Source: Lentzea nigeriaca
Lineage (GTDB): Bacteria > Actinomycetota > Actinomycetes > Mycobacteriales > Pseudonocardiaceae
Direction of reading: 5' to 3'
Assembly: GCF_016907955.1 (NCBI RefSeq)
Contig: NZ_JAFBCX010000004.1
Coordinates: 62,001 to 126,000 of the forward strand
DNA: 64,000 nucleotides
Positions 33,102 to 41,152 of this stretch are shown here, piece after piece. The position numbers and the translations under genes are program-made. The notes beneath the pieces are model-generated. The model saw only the letters and a list, made by a program, of their open reading frames with translations. It was not told the DNA's origin and made no database searches. The number at the start of each line of letters is the position of its first letter. Position 1 is the first letter of the stretch.

Positions 33102-34247
33102 GTGCGCATTCTCTTTTCGAGCTTGGGCTCACACGGCCACATGTACCCCTTGCTCCCGCTTGCGATCGCCGCCCGCAAGCAGGGACACGACATCCTCTAC
33201 GCCGTCGACCAGGGATTTCACGACCTGGCGCGGAAGCTGGGTTTCACCGTGATCGACGCCGGCATCAGCATCGGAGAGGCCTTTCAGCAGGTCGACGGTC
33301 TGCACGGCACGCCGGAGCTCGACCGCGACTCGTTGCTGCGGATTGCCGGCCACGCCTTCGGTTCGGTGCTGCCGCGCAGGTTCGTCGAGGACCTGCGACC
33401 GCAGGTGGAACGGGACAAGCCCGACCTGGTCGTTTTCGAGATCCTCAACCCCGGCGCGGGCATCGTCGCCCTGGAAGCCGGAATTCCGGCCGTGTGCCAC
33501 GGCCTCGGCAAGATCGACGGCACCCTGGTCCCCGATGTCATGCGCGACCACCTCCTCGAGTACGTCGCCGAGCTCGGCATCAGCCTGCCGGACGGGCAGC
33601 ACTACGGACTCGGAACGCCCTATCTCGACATCTTCCCGCCGTCGTTGCAGGATCTCGCGTACTTGTCGGGCGTGCGGCGGATTCCGCTGCGACCGATCCC
33701 GTTCGCCGAACCCGGTGAGGTGCCCGGCTGGGTGGTCGAACACGCGAAGCCGCTGGTGTACGTGACTTTCGGTACCGCTTTCGCGAACGAGGACCTGCTG
33801 CGGACCGCCATCGCCGGACTGTCCGATGTGGACGCCGAGGTGCTGGTCGCCACCGGGCCGCTGGTCGAGCCGGCCGCGTTGCCCGACCTGCCGGGCAACG
33901 TGCACGTGCTGCCGTGGGTGCCCCAGGCGGAGCTGCTCGCGCACGCGGATCTCGTCGTGCACCACGGCGGCGCGGGCACGACGGCGGCCGCGATGTCGCA
34001 CGGCGTGCCGCAGGTGGTGGTGCCGCAGGGGGCCGACCAGTTCCGCAACGCGGAGATCGTCGCGAACGCGGGGCTCGGCGCACAGCTCGTCGGTGAGCAG
34101 TTCACGAAGGAGGCGCTGCACGAGACAGCGCGCGGACTCCTGGGCGACACCGGCGTGCGCGACGCCGCCGCCGGCATCGCGGCGGAGATCGCCGCGATGC
34201 CGCATCCGGACGACGTCGTGCCGCAGCTCGTCGAACTGGCGAGCTGA
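33102..34247 (+). CDS. Macrolide-type GT1 glycosyltransferase
   Basis: A 381-residue enzyme starting at GTG 33102 (VRILFSSLGSHGHMYPLLPL). The GT-B donor site is VVHHGGAGTTAAAMSHGVPQ then VPQGADQFRNAE, matching macrolide and glycopeptide glycosyltransferases. The N-terminal His of SHGHMYP is the expected base. It is closely related in layout to the gene at 12224. A hairpin straddling its 3' end serves as terminator. No biosynthetic scaffold gene is in the window, so a detoxifying or promiscuous role is as likely as biosynthesis. Confidence 0.9.
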   Translation: MRILFSSLGSHGHMYPLLPLAIAARKQGHDILYAVDQGFHDLARKLGFTVIDAGISIGEAFQQVDGLHGTPELDRDSLLRIAGHAFGSVLPRRFVEDLRPQVERDKPDLVVFEILNPGAGIVALEAGIPAVCHGLGKIDGTLVPDVMRDHLLEYVAELGISLPDGQHYGLGTPYLDIFPPSLQDLAYLSGVRRIPLRPIPFAEPGEVPGWVVEHAKPLVYVTFGTAFANEDLLRTAIAGLSDVDAEVLVATGPLVEPAALPDLPGNVHVLPWVPQAELLAHADLVVHHGGAGTTAAAMSHGVPQVVVPQGADQFRNAEIVANAGLGAQLVGEQFTKEALHETARGLLGDTGVRDAAAGIAAEIAAMPHPDDVVPQLVELAS

Positions 34248-34254
34248 ACACGGG

Positions 34255-34285
34255 AAACCGGTGCCTACTCGCTGGGCACCGGTTT
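34255..34285. terminator. Bidirectional terminator hairpin
   Basis: aaaccggtgcc (34255-34265) pairs perfectly with ggcaccggttt (34275-34285). The 9-nt loop contains the stop codon of the convergent STAS gene, so the hairpin serves both transcripts. Confidence 0.8.
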
Positions 34286-34648
34286 CAGCACGGACAACGC
34301 CTCGTTCACCGAGTCGTGCAGCGACAGGACCTCGGCGACTCCTGTCACCTGCAACGGTCTTTTCACCGCGCGATGCGGTGCCACCACGTGGAAGTCCTTG
34401 CAGTGCTCGTCCGCGAACTCATGGGCGGTGATCAACGTCGAGATGCCGGTCGAGCCGAAGAAGCTGACCTCCGTGAGATCCGCGACGACAGCGGGACCAT
34501 CGGACTCGAAGCCGAGCCGCAACGCCTCCAGCACGACGTCCGCCGTGTCCACGTCGATCTCACCTTCGACGGTGACGACCACAACTCCGGTCACGTCTGA
34601 GGCACGCACGGTAAGCAGCGGCGATTCCCTGAACTGATCTTCGTTCAC
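34265..34648 (-). CDS. STAS-domain anti-anti-sigma factor
   Basis: A 127-residue protein starting at GTG 34648 with GGGGAG 5 nt upstream; longer in-frame starts are probably not used. The STAS fold is clear: VVVTVEGEIDVDTADVVLEA, AVVADLTEVSFFGSTGISTL with the phosphorylatable Ser in FFGSTG, then a final helix (SVNEALSVLKP). It fits an RsbV/SpoIIAA partner-switch protein bound and phosphorylated by an RsbW-like kinase; one lies at 36173. It is the last gene of a leftward signalling cluster. Confidence 0.9.
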   Translation of the reverse strand: MNEDQFRESPLLTVRASDVTGVVVVTVEGEIDVDTADVVLEALRLGFESDGPAVVADLTEVSFFGSTGISTLITAHEFADEHCKDFHVVAPHRAVKRPLQVTGVAEVLSLHDSVNEALSVLKPVPSE

Positions 34649-34765
34649 CAGCACTCCCCGGTGGCCGAAGCACATAGATACCGGTCCGAGCACTCTGCTG
34701 AACCCGGCTGAGACTTCGACGGTACGGCTGTTGCTTCCACACCACAACCTATTGCTGTCTGCAAC

Positions 34766-35134
34766 CTACTGCACACCCAGTTTGCGGACAGCCGCGACCA
34801 ACTCGGTGTTCCGCACGCCTTTGGCCAGGTAGACGGTCACGCCGGCGCGGCGCATCTCGTCCACCGCACCCGCGTCGTCGTAGGCGGAGAACGCCAGGAT
34901 TCGCGTGCCGGGCGCGCGTTGCAGGATCTCGGTCGCCGCGCGCGAGCCACCGCCGTACGGCATCCGGACGTCCAGCACGACCACCGCCGGCGTGTGCCGT
35001 TCGGCGAGCTCGACGGCCTCGCGGGCGTCCGCGGCGACCGCCACCACCTCCATGTCCGGCTCGTCGTCGAGCACGTCGCGCAGAACGTCCCTGATGAGAG
35101 GATCGTCGTCGGCGATCAGGATCCTGACGATCAC
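34766..35134 (-). CDS. Stand-alone receiver protein
   Basis: A 122-residue protein consisting of a receiver domain only. VRILIADDDPLIRDVLRDVL gives the acidic pocket, VVVLDVRMPY the phospho-acceptor Asp (about residue 54), ILAFSAYDD the conserved Ser/Thr, and VYLAKG the Lys. There is no DNA-binding domain, so it may act as a phosphate shuttle or bind a partner protein. It starts at GTG 35134, overlapping the kinase stop (GTGA). Confidence 0.9.
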   Translation of the reverse strand: MIVRILIADDDPLIRDVLRDVLDDEPDMEVVAVAADAREAVELAERHTPAVVVLDVRMPYGGGSRAATEILQRAPGTRILAFSAYDDAGAVDEMRRAGVTVYLAKGVRNTELVAAVRKLGVQ

Positions 35135-36156
35135 GGCCGCACGTCCGGGAGCCAGAACTCGACCGCCGTGCCGCCGCCGTCCCGCGCGCTCACGGTGCAC
35201 CACCCACCCGCGGCTTCCGCGCGCTCCCGCATCTCGATCAACCCGAAGTGCCCACCGTTCGGGTCGAGGTCGGGAAACCCGACGCCGTCGTCCACCACCG
35301 TCACCAGGAAACCTCGGTCCATTGTGGACAAAGTGACCACGACCGACGAAGCCCTGGCGTGTTTGCGGACATTGGTGAGCGCCTCCTGGCAGATCCGGAA
35401 GATCGTGATGGCTGCGGCGTCGCCGGGCTCGCGTTCGAGCTCGTCGCGCACCTCTCCGATCATGGCGGTGTCGGCGAGGTAGCCGGCCAGCGAGTTCCGC
35501 AGCCCCTGCCGCTCGATGCCGGGCGGCCGGACCCGGAAGACCAGGTTGCGCAGCCTGCTGATGGCGGACCGCACCGCGCCGTCGAGCTGCTCGATGGTCT
35601 CGCGGTACTCGTCGGGGAGCTTGCGGGCGAGGTGCTGCAGCCGCATGTCGACCGCGACCATGGCCTGGATGGTGTCGTCGTGGACGTCCCACGCGATGCG
35701 CTGCCGTTCCTGCTCCTGCGCCTCGACGAGGTGGGCGAGCAGCCTGCGCCGGTCGGTGAGCTCCTGCTCGGCGCGCCGACGTTCGGTCATGTCGCGGGTG
35801 ACCTTGCCGAACCCGCGTAGTTCGCCGGTGTCGTCGTAGAGCGCGGTGATGATCACGTTCGCCCAGAACCGGGTGCCGTCCTTGCGCATCCGCCAGCCCT
35901 CGTCCTCGAGCGTGCCCTCGGCCTTCGCGACCCGCAGCTCCCACTCCGGCTTGCCGGCCTGGACGTCCTCCGGCGGGTAGAACGTCGAGAAGTGCCGCCC
36001 GATGATCTCCTCGGCGGAGTACCCCTCGATGCGCTCGGCGCCCGCGTTCCAGCTCACGATGTGCCCGCCGGGGTCGAGCATGAAGATCCCGTAGTCGCGC
36101 ACGCCCAGCACGAGCAGGCGGAAGAGGTCGCTCTCGCGCCAGTCGTCCGGGTGCAC
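35131..36156 (-). CDS. PAS-containing histidine kinase (NarL-type, HisKA_3)
   Basis: A cytosolic kinase of 341 residues. A PAS/PAC domain (about 10-130: GIFMLDPGGHIVSWNAGAER; GTRFWANVIITALYDDTGEL) is followed by a HisKA_3 segment with the phospho-acceptor in RIAWDVHDDTIQAMV (His near 160) and an HATPase_c domain (EALTNVRKHARAS, VVDDGVGFPDL, GHFGLIEMRERAEAAGG). The PAS pocket may bind flavin or heme, but I cannot tell. It is translationally coupled to the receiver that follows and lies 16 bp after the ATPase gene. Confidence 0.93.
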   Translation of the reverse strand: MHPDDWRESDLFRLLVLGVRDYGIFMLDPGGHIVSWNAGAERIEGYSAEEIIGRHFSTFYPPEDVQAGKPEWELRVAKAEGTLEDEGWRMRKDGTRFWANVIITALYDDTGELRGFGKVTRDMTERRRAEQELTDRRRLLAHLVEAQEQERQRIAWDVHDDTIQAMVAVDMRLQHLARKLPDEYRETIEQLDGAVRSAISRLRNLVFRVRPPGIERQGLRNSLAGYLADTAMIGEVRDELEREPGDAAAITIFRICQEALTNVRKHARASSVVVTLSTMDRGFLVTVVDDGVGFPDLDPNGGHFGLIEMRERAEAAGGWCTVSARDGGGTAVEFWLPDVRP

Positions 36157-36172
36157 GGCCTCATCATGGGGC

Positions 36173-36532
36173 TCAGGCCGTCAGCTCACACCAGACGACT
36201 CTCTGACCAGCACGAACGGTTACCCCCCAGCTCTTGCCCAGCGTGGTGACGAGCTGCATGCCCCAGCCGCGCAGCCGCGGCAGCGCGGTGTCGATGATCT
36301 CGACCAGCAGCCGGTCCCTGCCACCGACGATGCGCACGAACGGACGGCCGCTGCCGTGGCGGACGGCGTCGGTCGCGAGTTCGTTGACCACGAGCACCAC
36401 GTCTTCCAGGCAGCCGAGGTAGCCGCAGACGGCCGAGGCGCGGCGGGCGAAGTCGCGGGCGAGTGCCACGCCGCCGCGCCGGTCGAGCTCCGGCAGCGAG
36501 AACACGGCTTCGGTGAGCGAGCTCGTGGCCAC
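36173..36532 (-). CDS. RsbW-like ATP-binding protein
   Basis: A small protein of about 119 residues with a GHKL ATPase core: DVVLVVNELATDAVRHGSG (N-box), LVEIIDTALPRLRGWGMQLV (G1/G2 region). The start at GTG 36532 is uncertain. Such single-domain HATPase_c_3 proteins act as anti-sigma or partner-switch kinases (RsbW, SpoIIAB). With the STAS protein at 34265 it forms a plausible switch module. The catalytic Asn and Asp are present, but the family's terminal Arg-rich helix is short. Confidence 0.8.
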   Translation of the reverse strand: MATSSLTEAVFSLPELDRRGGVALARDFARRASAVCGYLGCLEDVVLVVNELATDAVRHGSGRPFVRIVGGRDRLLVEIIDTALPRLRGWGMQLVTTLGKSWGVTVRAGQRVVWCELTA

Positions 36533-36602
36533 AACTGCACACTGCCTCAACCGCGGTTCCGGGTGCAGACGCAAGCCAACCAGGCCGTCTGGTGCATTTG
36601 CA

Positions 36603-37223
36603 TCAGTCGAGCAGGCCCTCGCGGCGGGCGATGGACACCGCCTCGAGCTGCGAGCGGGCGCCGAGCTTGTCGAGCACGCGCTGCACGTGGTTGCGCGCCG
36701 TGTTGCGGGCCACGCCGAGCCTGCTCGAGATCTGGTCGGTGCCGGCGCCGTCGGCGAGCAGCAGCAACGTCTCCTGCTCGCGTGCGGTGAGGGTGGCACC
36801 GGCGATCCCGACCCTGCCGGTCAGCCGGTCCAGCACGCCGGAGAGCAGCTTCGCGTCGAAGACCACCTCGCCGTCCGCGACCCTGCGGACAGCCTCGACC
36901 AGCTCGTCCAGCCGGGCCGACTTGAGGATCAGCCCGGCACCGCCTGCCTCGGCGACGCGGGCGGCGACCGACGCGGTGGCCTCCCCGGTCAGCACCAGCA
37001 CCTTGGCACCTGTCCTGACGAGCTCAGGGATGAGCGCGGTGCCGTCGCCGTCGGGAAGCCTGCGGTCGAGGAGGACGATGTCGGGCCTGACACGACGGGT
37101 GTCCGCGAGCGCGGCCGCGACGGTGGTCGCGCGGGCGACCACCTCGATCCCGGCGCGTTCCAGCGCCAGCCCGATCGCCTCGGCGACCATGTCGTGGTCC
37201 TCCACGAGAACCACTCTGGTCAT
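36603..37223 (-). CDS. NarL/LuxR-family response regulator
   Basis: A 206-residue regulator. The receiver (MTRVVLVEDHDMVAEAIGLA; phospho-Asp in IVLLDRRLPDGDG; VLTGEA; LILKS) is followed by a LuxR HTH (LTAREQETLLLLADGAGTDQ, ISSRLGVARNTARNHVQRVL). It is the first gene of the signalling cluster running left to the STAS gene and carries its own leaderless promoter. It is a candidate phosphorylation target of the PAS kinase, although the kinase also has a receiver directly coupled to it. Confidence 0.93.
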   Translation of the reverse strand: MTRVVLVEDHDMVAEAIGLALERAGIEVVARATTVAAALADTRRVRPDIVLLDRRLPDGDGTALIPELVRTGAKVLVLTGEATASVAARVAEAGGAGLILKSARLDELVEAVRRVADGEVVFDAKLLSGVLDRLTGRVGIAGATLTAREQETLLLLADGAGTDQISSRLGVARNTARNHVQRVLDKLGARSQLEAVSIARREGLLD

Positions 37224-37228
37224 GTGGT

Positions 37229-38257
37229 TCAGCCTACGGCGTATCGGAAGTTCCGCGCGCTGCCGACGACGAACGATCGAACTTCGTCGAACACCGCGGC
37301 GTGCTGCTTCTCGGCGCCGAGTCGAGGCGAGATCAGCTTGAGGAGGTGGGTGGCGTTCGTGAGGGCGCCGCCGAGCGGGTGCAGGCCGAGGAAGATCGGC
37401 ACTACCGCGTTGGCCGCCTTTTCGCGCACACGGTGCAGCGCGTCCAGCGGCAGGTCGTTCAGCAGAACGTTGTCGCCCTGGTAGGTGTGCGGCGGCAGTG
37501 GCTTGCCGGCGGCTTCCGCGAACGGCTTGAGGCCGAACTCCTCGACCAGCGTCGGCGCCACGCGGAGGTGGTCGACGTCGAACGGCTTCGTGCTCGCGTA
37601 CGTCAGCCGGACGACGCTGCGGCCTGCGAGAGGTCCGGGGAAGGCGTCCGGGAACGCGATGGTGGTGAGCGTCGGCGTGACGTGGTCCGGCAGGTCCCAC
37701 CGGTGGAAGGCCTCGAAGACCGCTTCCGCGTGGGTCACGTCGAAGTACATCTCGCCGGCGTGGACCTGGTCGATCGGCAGGAGCTCGAACTCCAGCGCGG
37801 TGACGACGTCGCCGACCTTCTCGGTGGAGCGGACGCGGTCGCTCGCGAAGCCGAACTCGCGGCCCAGCACGCTGTAGCCGCCGCCGAGGGTGTAGCCGAC
37901 CACGCCGACGTCGCTCGCGTCACCACTGAGCGGGGCGAGGCCGTGCGGCGCCGCCTTCTCGACGACCTGCTGCCAGATCGCGCCCGCTTCCACCCGCGCG
38001 GTCCTGGTCTCCACATCGATTTCGACGGAGTTCATGCGCTTGGTGGAGATGAGGACGCCGGTGGTCGTGGTGGTGAGGCCGTGACCGGTGGTCTGGACGG
38101 CGTACTCCAGGCCGTGGGTTTCCGCGTACCGCACGGCTTCCTCGACCTCGCGGGCGTTCTCGACGGCGAAGATCACCTGGGGTTCGTGGCGGAGACCGGT
38201 CTGGAAGCCGCTGCGTTCGTCGTCGTAGCCGGTGTCGCCGGGGTGGAAAATCTGCAT
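37229..38257 (-). CDS. BBE-type FAD oxidoreductase, shortened
   Basis: A 342-residue flavoenzyme of the FAD_binding_4/berberine bridge class. Visible are VENAREVEEAVRYAETHGLE, QTTGHGLTTTTTGVLIST (with the His that normally carries FAD), and GDASDVGVVGYTLGGGYSVL. Family members are usually about 450 residues. Here the segment between DRVRSTEK and VVTALEFELL lacks roughly 25-30 residues (the usual DG...NPDLFWALRGGGGNFG part), and the C-terminal BBE motif is also missing. It may be non-functional or a divergent short form. A strong ribosome site (CTGGAGAC) precedes the ATG. It is divergent from a LysR gene, a likely regulator. Confidence 0.72.
   Translation of the reverse strand: MQIFHPGDTGYDDERSGFQTGLRHEPQVIFAVENAREVEEAVRYAETHGLEYAVQTTGHGLTTTTTGVLISTKRMNSVEIDVETRTARVEAGAIWQQVVEKAAPHGLAPLSGDASDVGVVGYTLGGGYSVLGREFGFASDRVRSTEKVGDVVTALEFELLPIDQVHAGEMYFDVTHAEAVFEAFHRWDLPDHVTPTLTTIAFPDAFPGPLAGRSVVRLTYASTKPFDVDHLRVAPTLVEEFGLKPFAEAAGKPLPPHTYQGDNVLLNDLPLDALHRVREKAANAVVPIFLGLHPLGGALTNATHLLKLISPRLGAEKQHAAVFDEVRSFVVGSARNFRYAVG
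37231..37236 (-). promoter_or_regulatory. -10 box of leaderless NarL-type regulator gene
   Basis: On the minus strand TAGGCT lies 7 nt (gaaccac) before the ATG at 37223. The hexamer overlaps the stop codon of the upstream oxidoreductase gene. Confidence 0.6.
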
Positions 38258-38313
38258 GTCTCCAGCATGGTTGGGCTGCGGTTATATGTCCAAGATCTAG
38301 TTGTGCTCGCTTC

Positions 38314-38319
38314 TATAAT
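38314..38319 (+). promoter_or_regulatory. Consensus -10 box of LysR gene
   Basis: TATAAT, a perfect -10 hexamer, lies 8 nt before the ATG at 38328. It sits in a short AT-rich island (38280-38330) shared with the divergent oxidoreductase gene. Confidence 0.65.
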
Positions 38320-38327
38320 CATTGGTT

Positions 38328-39200
38328 ATGGAGCTTCGGCAGCTGGAGTACTTCGTCGCGGTCGCGGAGGAGGCCTCGTTCACGCGGGCAGCGGAACGGG
38401 TGCACGTCGCGCAGCCGGGGGTGAGCGCGCAGGTCCGGCGGCTGGAGCGCGAGCTCGGGCACGACCTGCTCGACCGGTCCGGCCGCACGGTCACGCTGAC
38501 CGACGTCGGAGCGGCGGTGCTGCCGTTGGCGCGGGCGGCACTGCTCTCGGTGGAGTCGGCTCGGCGGACCGTCGAGGAGATGGCCGGGCTGGTGCGCGGT
38601 GCCGTGCGCGTCGGGATGGTCGTGTCGTGCGGGATCATGGACCTGCCGGAGCTGTTGTCCGCGTTCCACTCCCGGCATCCCGACGTGGAGATCACTTTGG
38701 TGGAGGCCAACTCCGACGCGCTGATCGCGTCCCTTTTGGACGGTCGGCTGGACTTCGCACTCGTCGGGTACGCCGGTTCGGCGCCGGAGGGTCTGTCGGT
38801 GCGGGTGCTGGCGGATGAGCCGCTCGTCGCCGCGGTCTCGTCAGCGGATCCGTGGTACGGCAGGGAGTCCGTGTCGGTGGACGAGCTGTTGACGCGCGGG
38901 CTGATCTGTCTGCCACCTGGGACGGGGTTGCGCGGGGCGCTGGACGCGGCCTGCGGTGGACGGCAGCCGCGGATCGCGTTCGAGGCCTCTGCGCCACCGA
39001 TGGTGATCACGCTGGCGCAACGCGGGCTCGGCCCGGCGATCCTCGCGTCGTCGATGGTGTCGGATCTGCACGCGGTACGCATCACCGATCCGGCGCCGCA
39101 GAGCCGGCTCGGGTTCGCGTGGCGTTCCTCCGGCCCGCACAGCCCGGCCGCGCGGGCGTTGATCCGGCTCGCGGAAAACCACGTGACAGCGGATCTCTAG
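38328..39200 (+). CDS. LysR-family regulator
   Basis: A 290-residue LysR protein. The N-terminal HTH is canonical: MELRQLEYFVAVAEEASFTR, AERVHVAQPGVSAQVRRLER, LGHDLLDRSGRTV. The substrate-binding domain follows (about 90-290, RVGMVVSCGIMDLPELLSAF; FEASAPPMVITLAQRGLGPA). The start is ATG 38328; TTG 38322 is unlikely. It probably controls the divergent BBE-type gene, since the 70-bp shared gap is a typical LysR arrangement. Confidence 0.93.
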   Translation: MELRQLEYFVAVAEEASFTRAAERVHVAQPGVSAQVRRLERELGHDLLDRSGRTVTLTDVGAAVLPLARAALLSVESARRTVEEMAGLVRGAVRVGMVVSCGIMDLPELLSAFHSRHPDVEITLVEANSDALIASLLDGRLDFALVGYAGSAPEGLSVRVLADEPLVAAVSSADPWYGRESVSVDELLTRGLICLPPGTGLRGALDAACGGRQPRIAFEASAPPMVITLAQRGLGPAILASSMVSDLHAVRITDPAPQSRLGFAWRSSGPHSPAARALIRLAENHVTADL

Positions 39201-39311
39201 GCCTGTCACGATCACCGCATGTTCCTGACGGCTGAGCACAACACGTTCGCAGGTGTTCCTGCGGGCGCGCTCGCCGTTGCCTCGGTACAGCTGGCCGGCG
39301 CCCGAATCTGA

Positions 39312-39352
39312 CCCTTCTCCAGTCTGCTCCTTCTCAGACCGCTGGAGGAGGG
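39312..39352 (+). promoter_or_regulatory. Structured leader hairpin of the divergent tuf gene
   Basis: cccttctccag (39312-39322) pairs with ctggaggaggg (39342-39352), one G-U pair, with an inner TCTG/CAGA helix. It lies 50 bp before the tuf start and could be an attenuator or translation-control element. The preceding 110 bp hold no gene. Confidence 0.5.
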
Positions 39353-39401
39353 TCGTAGCGGTCCACGGTTCTGAGATCTGCCGGCTACGAGGACAAGGGA
39401 A

Positions 39402-40583
39402 ATGAAGCAGGAGTTCGTGCGCGCCAAGCCGCACCTCAACATCGGCACCATGGGTCACGTCGACCACGGCAAGACCACGCTGACGGCCGCCATCACCAAG
39501 GTTCTGTCCGAAATGGACCCGTCGGGCACCACCTTCACCGCGTTCGACCGCATCGACCGCGCGCCGGAGGAGCTCGCCCGCGGCATCACGATCAACATCG
39601 CGCACGTCGAGTACGAGACGCCCACGCGTCACTACGCGCACGTCGACATGCCCGGCCACGCCGACTACGTGAAGAACATGATCACGGGTGCGGCGCAGCT
39701 GGACGGCGCGATCCTCGTGGTGTCCGCCGAGGACGGCACGATGCCGCAGACGCGCGAGCACGTGGTGCTGGCGCGCCGGGTGGGCGTGCCGCACGTGGTG
39801 GTGGCGCTGAACAAGGCCGACGCGGTGAGCGACCCGGAGCTGCTCGACCTGGTGGAGCTGGAGATCCGCGACCTGCTGTCGAGGTACGGCTTCGACGGCG
39901 ACGCCACGCCGGTGGTCCGCGTGTCCGGCCTGCGTGCGCTCCAGGGCGACCCGGAGTGGACTCGGTCGGTCGTGCGGCTGCTGGAGGCCGTGGACGAGCA
40001 CGTGCCGGTGCCCCAACGTGATCTGACCGGACCGTTCCTGATGCCGATTGAGAACGTCATGACGATCACCGGTCGCGGCACCGTCGTGACCGGCGCGGTG
40101 GAGCGCGGTGTGCTCGGCCTCGGCGACGCGGTCGAGGTGATCGGTCTCGGTGCCGCGGTGACTTCTGTCGCCACGGGCATCGAGACGTTCGGCAAACCGA
40201 TGCAGCAGGCCCAGGCGGGAGACAACGCCGCGGTGCTGCTGCGCGGGGTGAAGCGCGGCGAGGTCCGGCGCGGCCAGGTGCTGGCCCTGCCGGGCAGCGT
40301 GGCACCGCACACCAGGTTCCGCGCGTCGGTGTACCTGCTGTCGCACGCGGAGGGCGGCCGGCACACCGGTATCGCCTCGAACTACCGGCCGCAGTTCCAC
40401 TTCCGCACCGGCGACGTCGTCGGGGTGGTGGAGCTCGACCGGGCGGTGGCGATGCCGGGTGACACGGTCGAGGTGACGGTGGAGCTGGGCAAGGCGGTGG
40501 CGATGGACACCGGGCTCGGCTTCGCGATTCGCGAGGGCGGCAAGACCGTGGGCGCCGGCACGGTCGGCGAGATCCTCGCGTAG
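39402..40583 (+). CDS. tuf: Divergent elongation factor Tu paralog
   Basis: A 393-residue EF-Tu with all GTPase motifs: [10 protein letters not shown] (G1, residues 18-27), [12 protein letters not shown] (G2), DMPGHADYV (G3), NKADAV (G4) and SGL (G5), followed by both beta-barrel domains. It departs from canonical EF-Tu: Met replaces the Cys of [22 protein letters not shown] replaces RHTPFF-NYRPQF; domain 2 lacks the usual EGVEM insertion. It stands alone, away from the str operon (rpsL-rpsG-fusA), so it is an extra copy. Extra divergent tuf genes in actinomycetes (for example the tuf3 type) are associated with elfamycin tolerance or stress; the role here is unproven. A ribosome site (AAGGGAA) precedes the ATG. 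Confidence 0.92.
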   Translation: MKQEFVRAKPHLNIGTMGHVDHGKTTLTAAITKVLSEMDPSGTTFTAFDRIDRAPEELARGITINIAHVEYETPTRHYAHVDMPGHADYVKNMITGAAQLDGAILVVSAEDGTMPQTREHVVLARRVGVPHVVVALNKADAVSDPELLDLVELEIRDLLSRYGFDGDATPVVRVSGLRALQGDPEWTRSVVRLLEAVDEHVPVPQRDLTGPFLMPIENVMTITGRGTVVTGAVERGVLGLGDAVEVIGLGAAVTSVATGIETFGKPMQQAQAGDNAAVLLRGVKRGEVRRGQVLALPGSVAPHTRFRASVYLLSHAEGGRHTGIASNYRPQFHFRTGDVVGVVELDRAVAMPGDTVEVTVELGKAVAMDTGLGFAIREGGKTVGAGTVGEILA

Positions 40584-40638
40584 GGCGGTGGCGACGGCCC
40601 GAGAAGGTGGTCGCGCTGCCTGTTGGGGCGCGGCGGCG

Positions 40639-40644
40639 CAGACT
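40639..40644 (+). promoter_or_regulatory. Possible -10 of leaderless SnoaL-like gene
   Basis: CAGACT lies 6 nt before the ATG at 40651. The same hexamer and spacing occur before the gene at 31578. Confidence 0.4.
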
Positions 40645-40650
40645 CCGTGG

Positions 40651-41082
40651 ATGAACCAGGTCCTGGAGCTGTTCCGCCGCGCCGCGCAGACCGACGACGC
40701 CGACGCGATGCGCGAAGGCGTCGAGCTGATGTTCGGCGACCTCGACGCGCGGTCCGAGTACGAGCTGCGGTCGCCCGACTACGTGATGGAGATGCCGCAG
40801 TCCGGAGAAACCATCCGCGGCCGCGACAACATGCTCGCGATGCAGCAGGCGTTCCCGAAGCCGCCGTCGATCACCCTCCGGCGGGTGGCCGGTGCCGGCA
40901 GGTTCTGGGTCGTCGAAGGCGTCAACGACTACGGCGACGAGGTCTGGCACGTCATCGTCGTGTGGGAACTGGACGAGCACGGCCGGATCCTGCGCGACAC
41001 CCGCTACTACTCGCAGGAGTTCGACCCGCCCGAGTGGCGGGCGCAGTGGGTCGAACCACGACCCGGAACGTCAGCGAGGTGA
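40651..41082 (+). CDS. SnoaL/NTF2-like protein
   Basis: A 143-residue protein. The ATG at 40651 was chosen over an upstream start at 40588 that would add a Gly/Ala-rich tail. The fold is the cone-shaped NTF2/SnoaL barrel: an N-terminal helical pair (VLELFRRAAQTDDADAMREG), then strands with YVMEMPQSGETIRGRDNMLA and WHVIVVWELDEHGRILRDTR, typical of polyketide-cyclase-like stress or catabolic proteins. Substrate unknown. Confidence 0.8.
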   Translation: MNQVLELFRRAAQTDDADAMREGVELMFGDLDARSEYELRSPDYVMEMPQSGETIRGRDNMLAMQQAFPKPPSITLRRVAGAGRFWVVEGVNDYGDEVWHVIVVWELDEHGRILRDTRYYSQEFDPPEWRAQWVEPRPGTSAR

Positions 41083-41152
41083 TTCACGCTCAGCAGGGCG
41101 CCTCGCGGCCGTCTGACCGCAAATTCCCCAGCAACATTCCGCGCCACACCAC

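Noticed and set aside
31631..34247. A macrolide or glycopeptide biosynthetic cluster around the GT1 genes.
   Set aside because: No polyketide, NRPS or deoxysugar genes are nearby. Each glycosyltransferase stands alone or with only a regulator.
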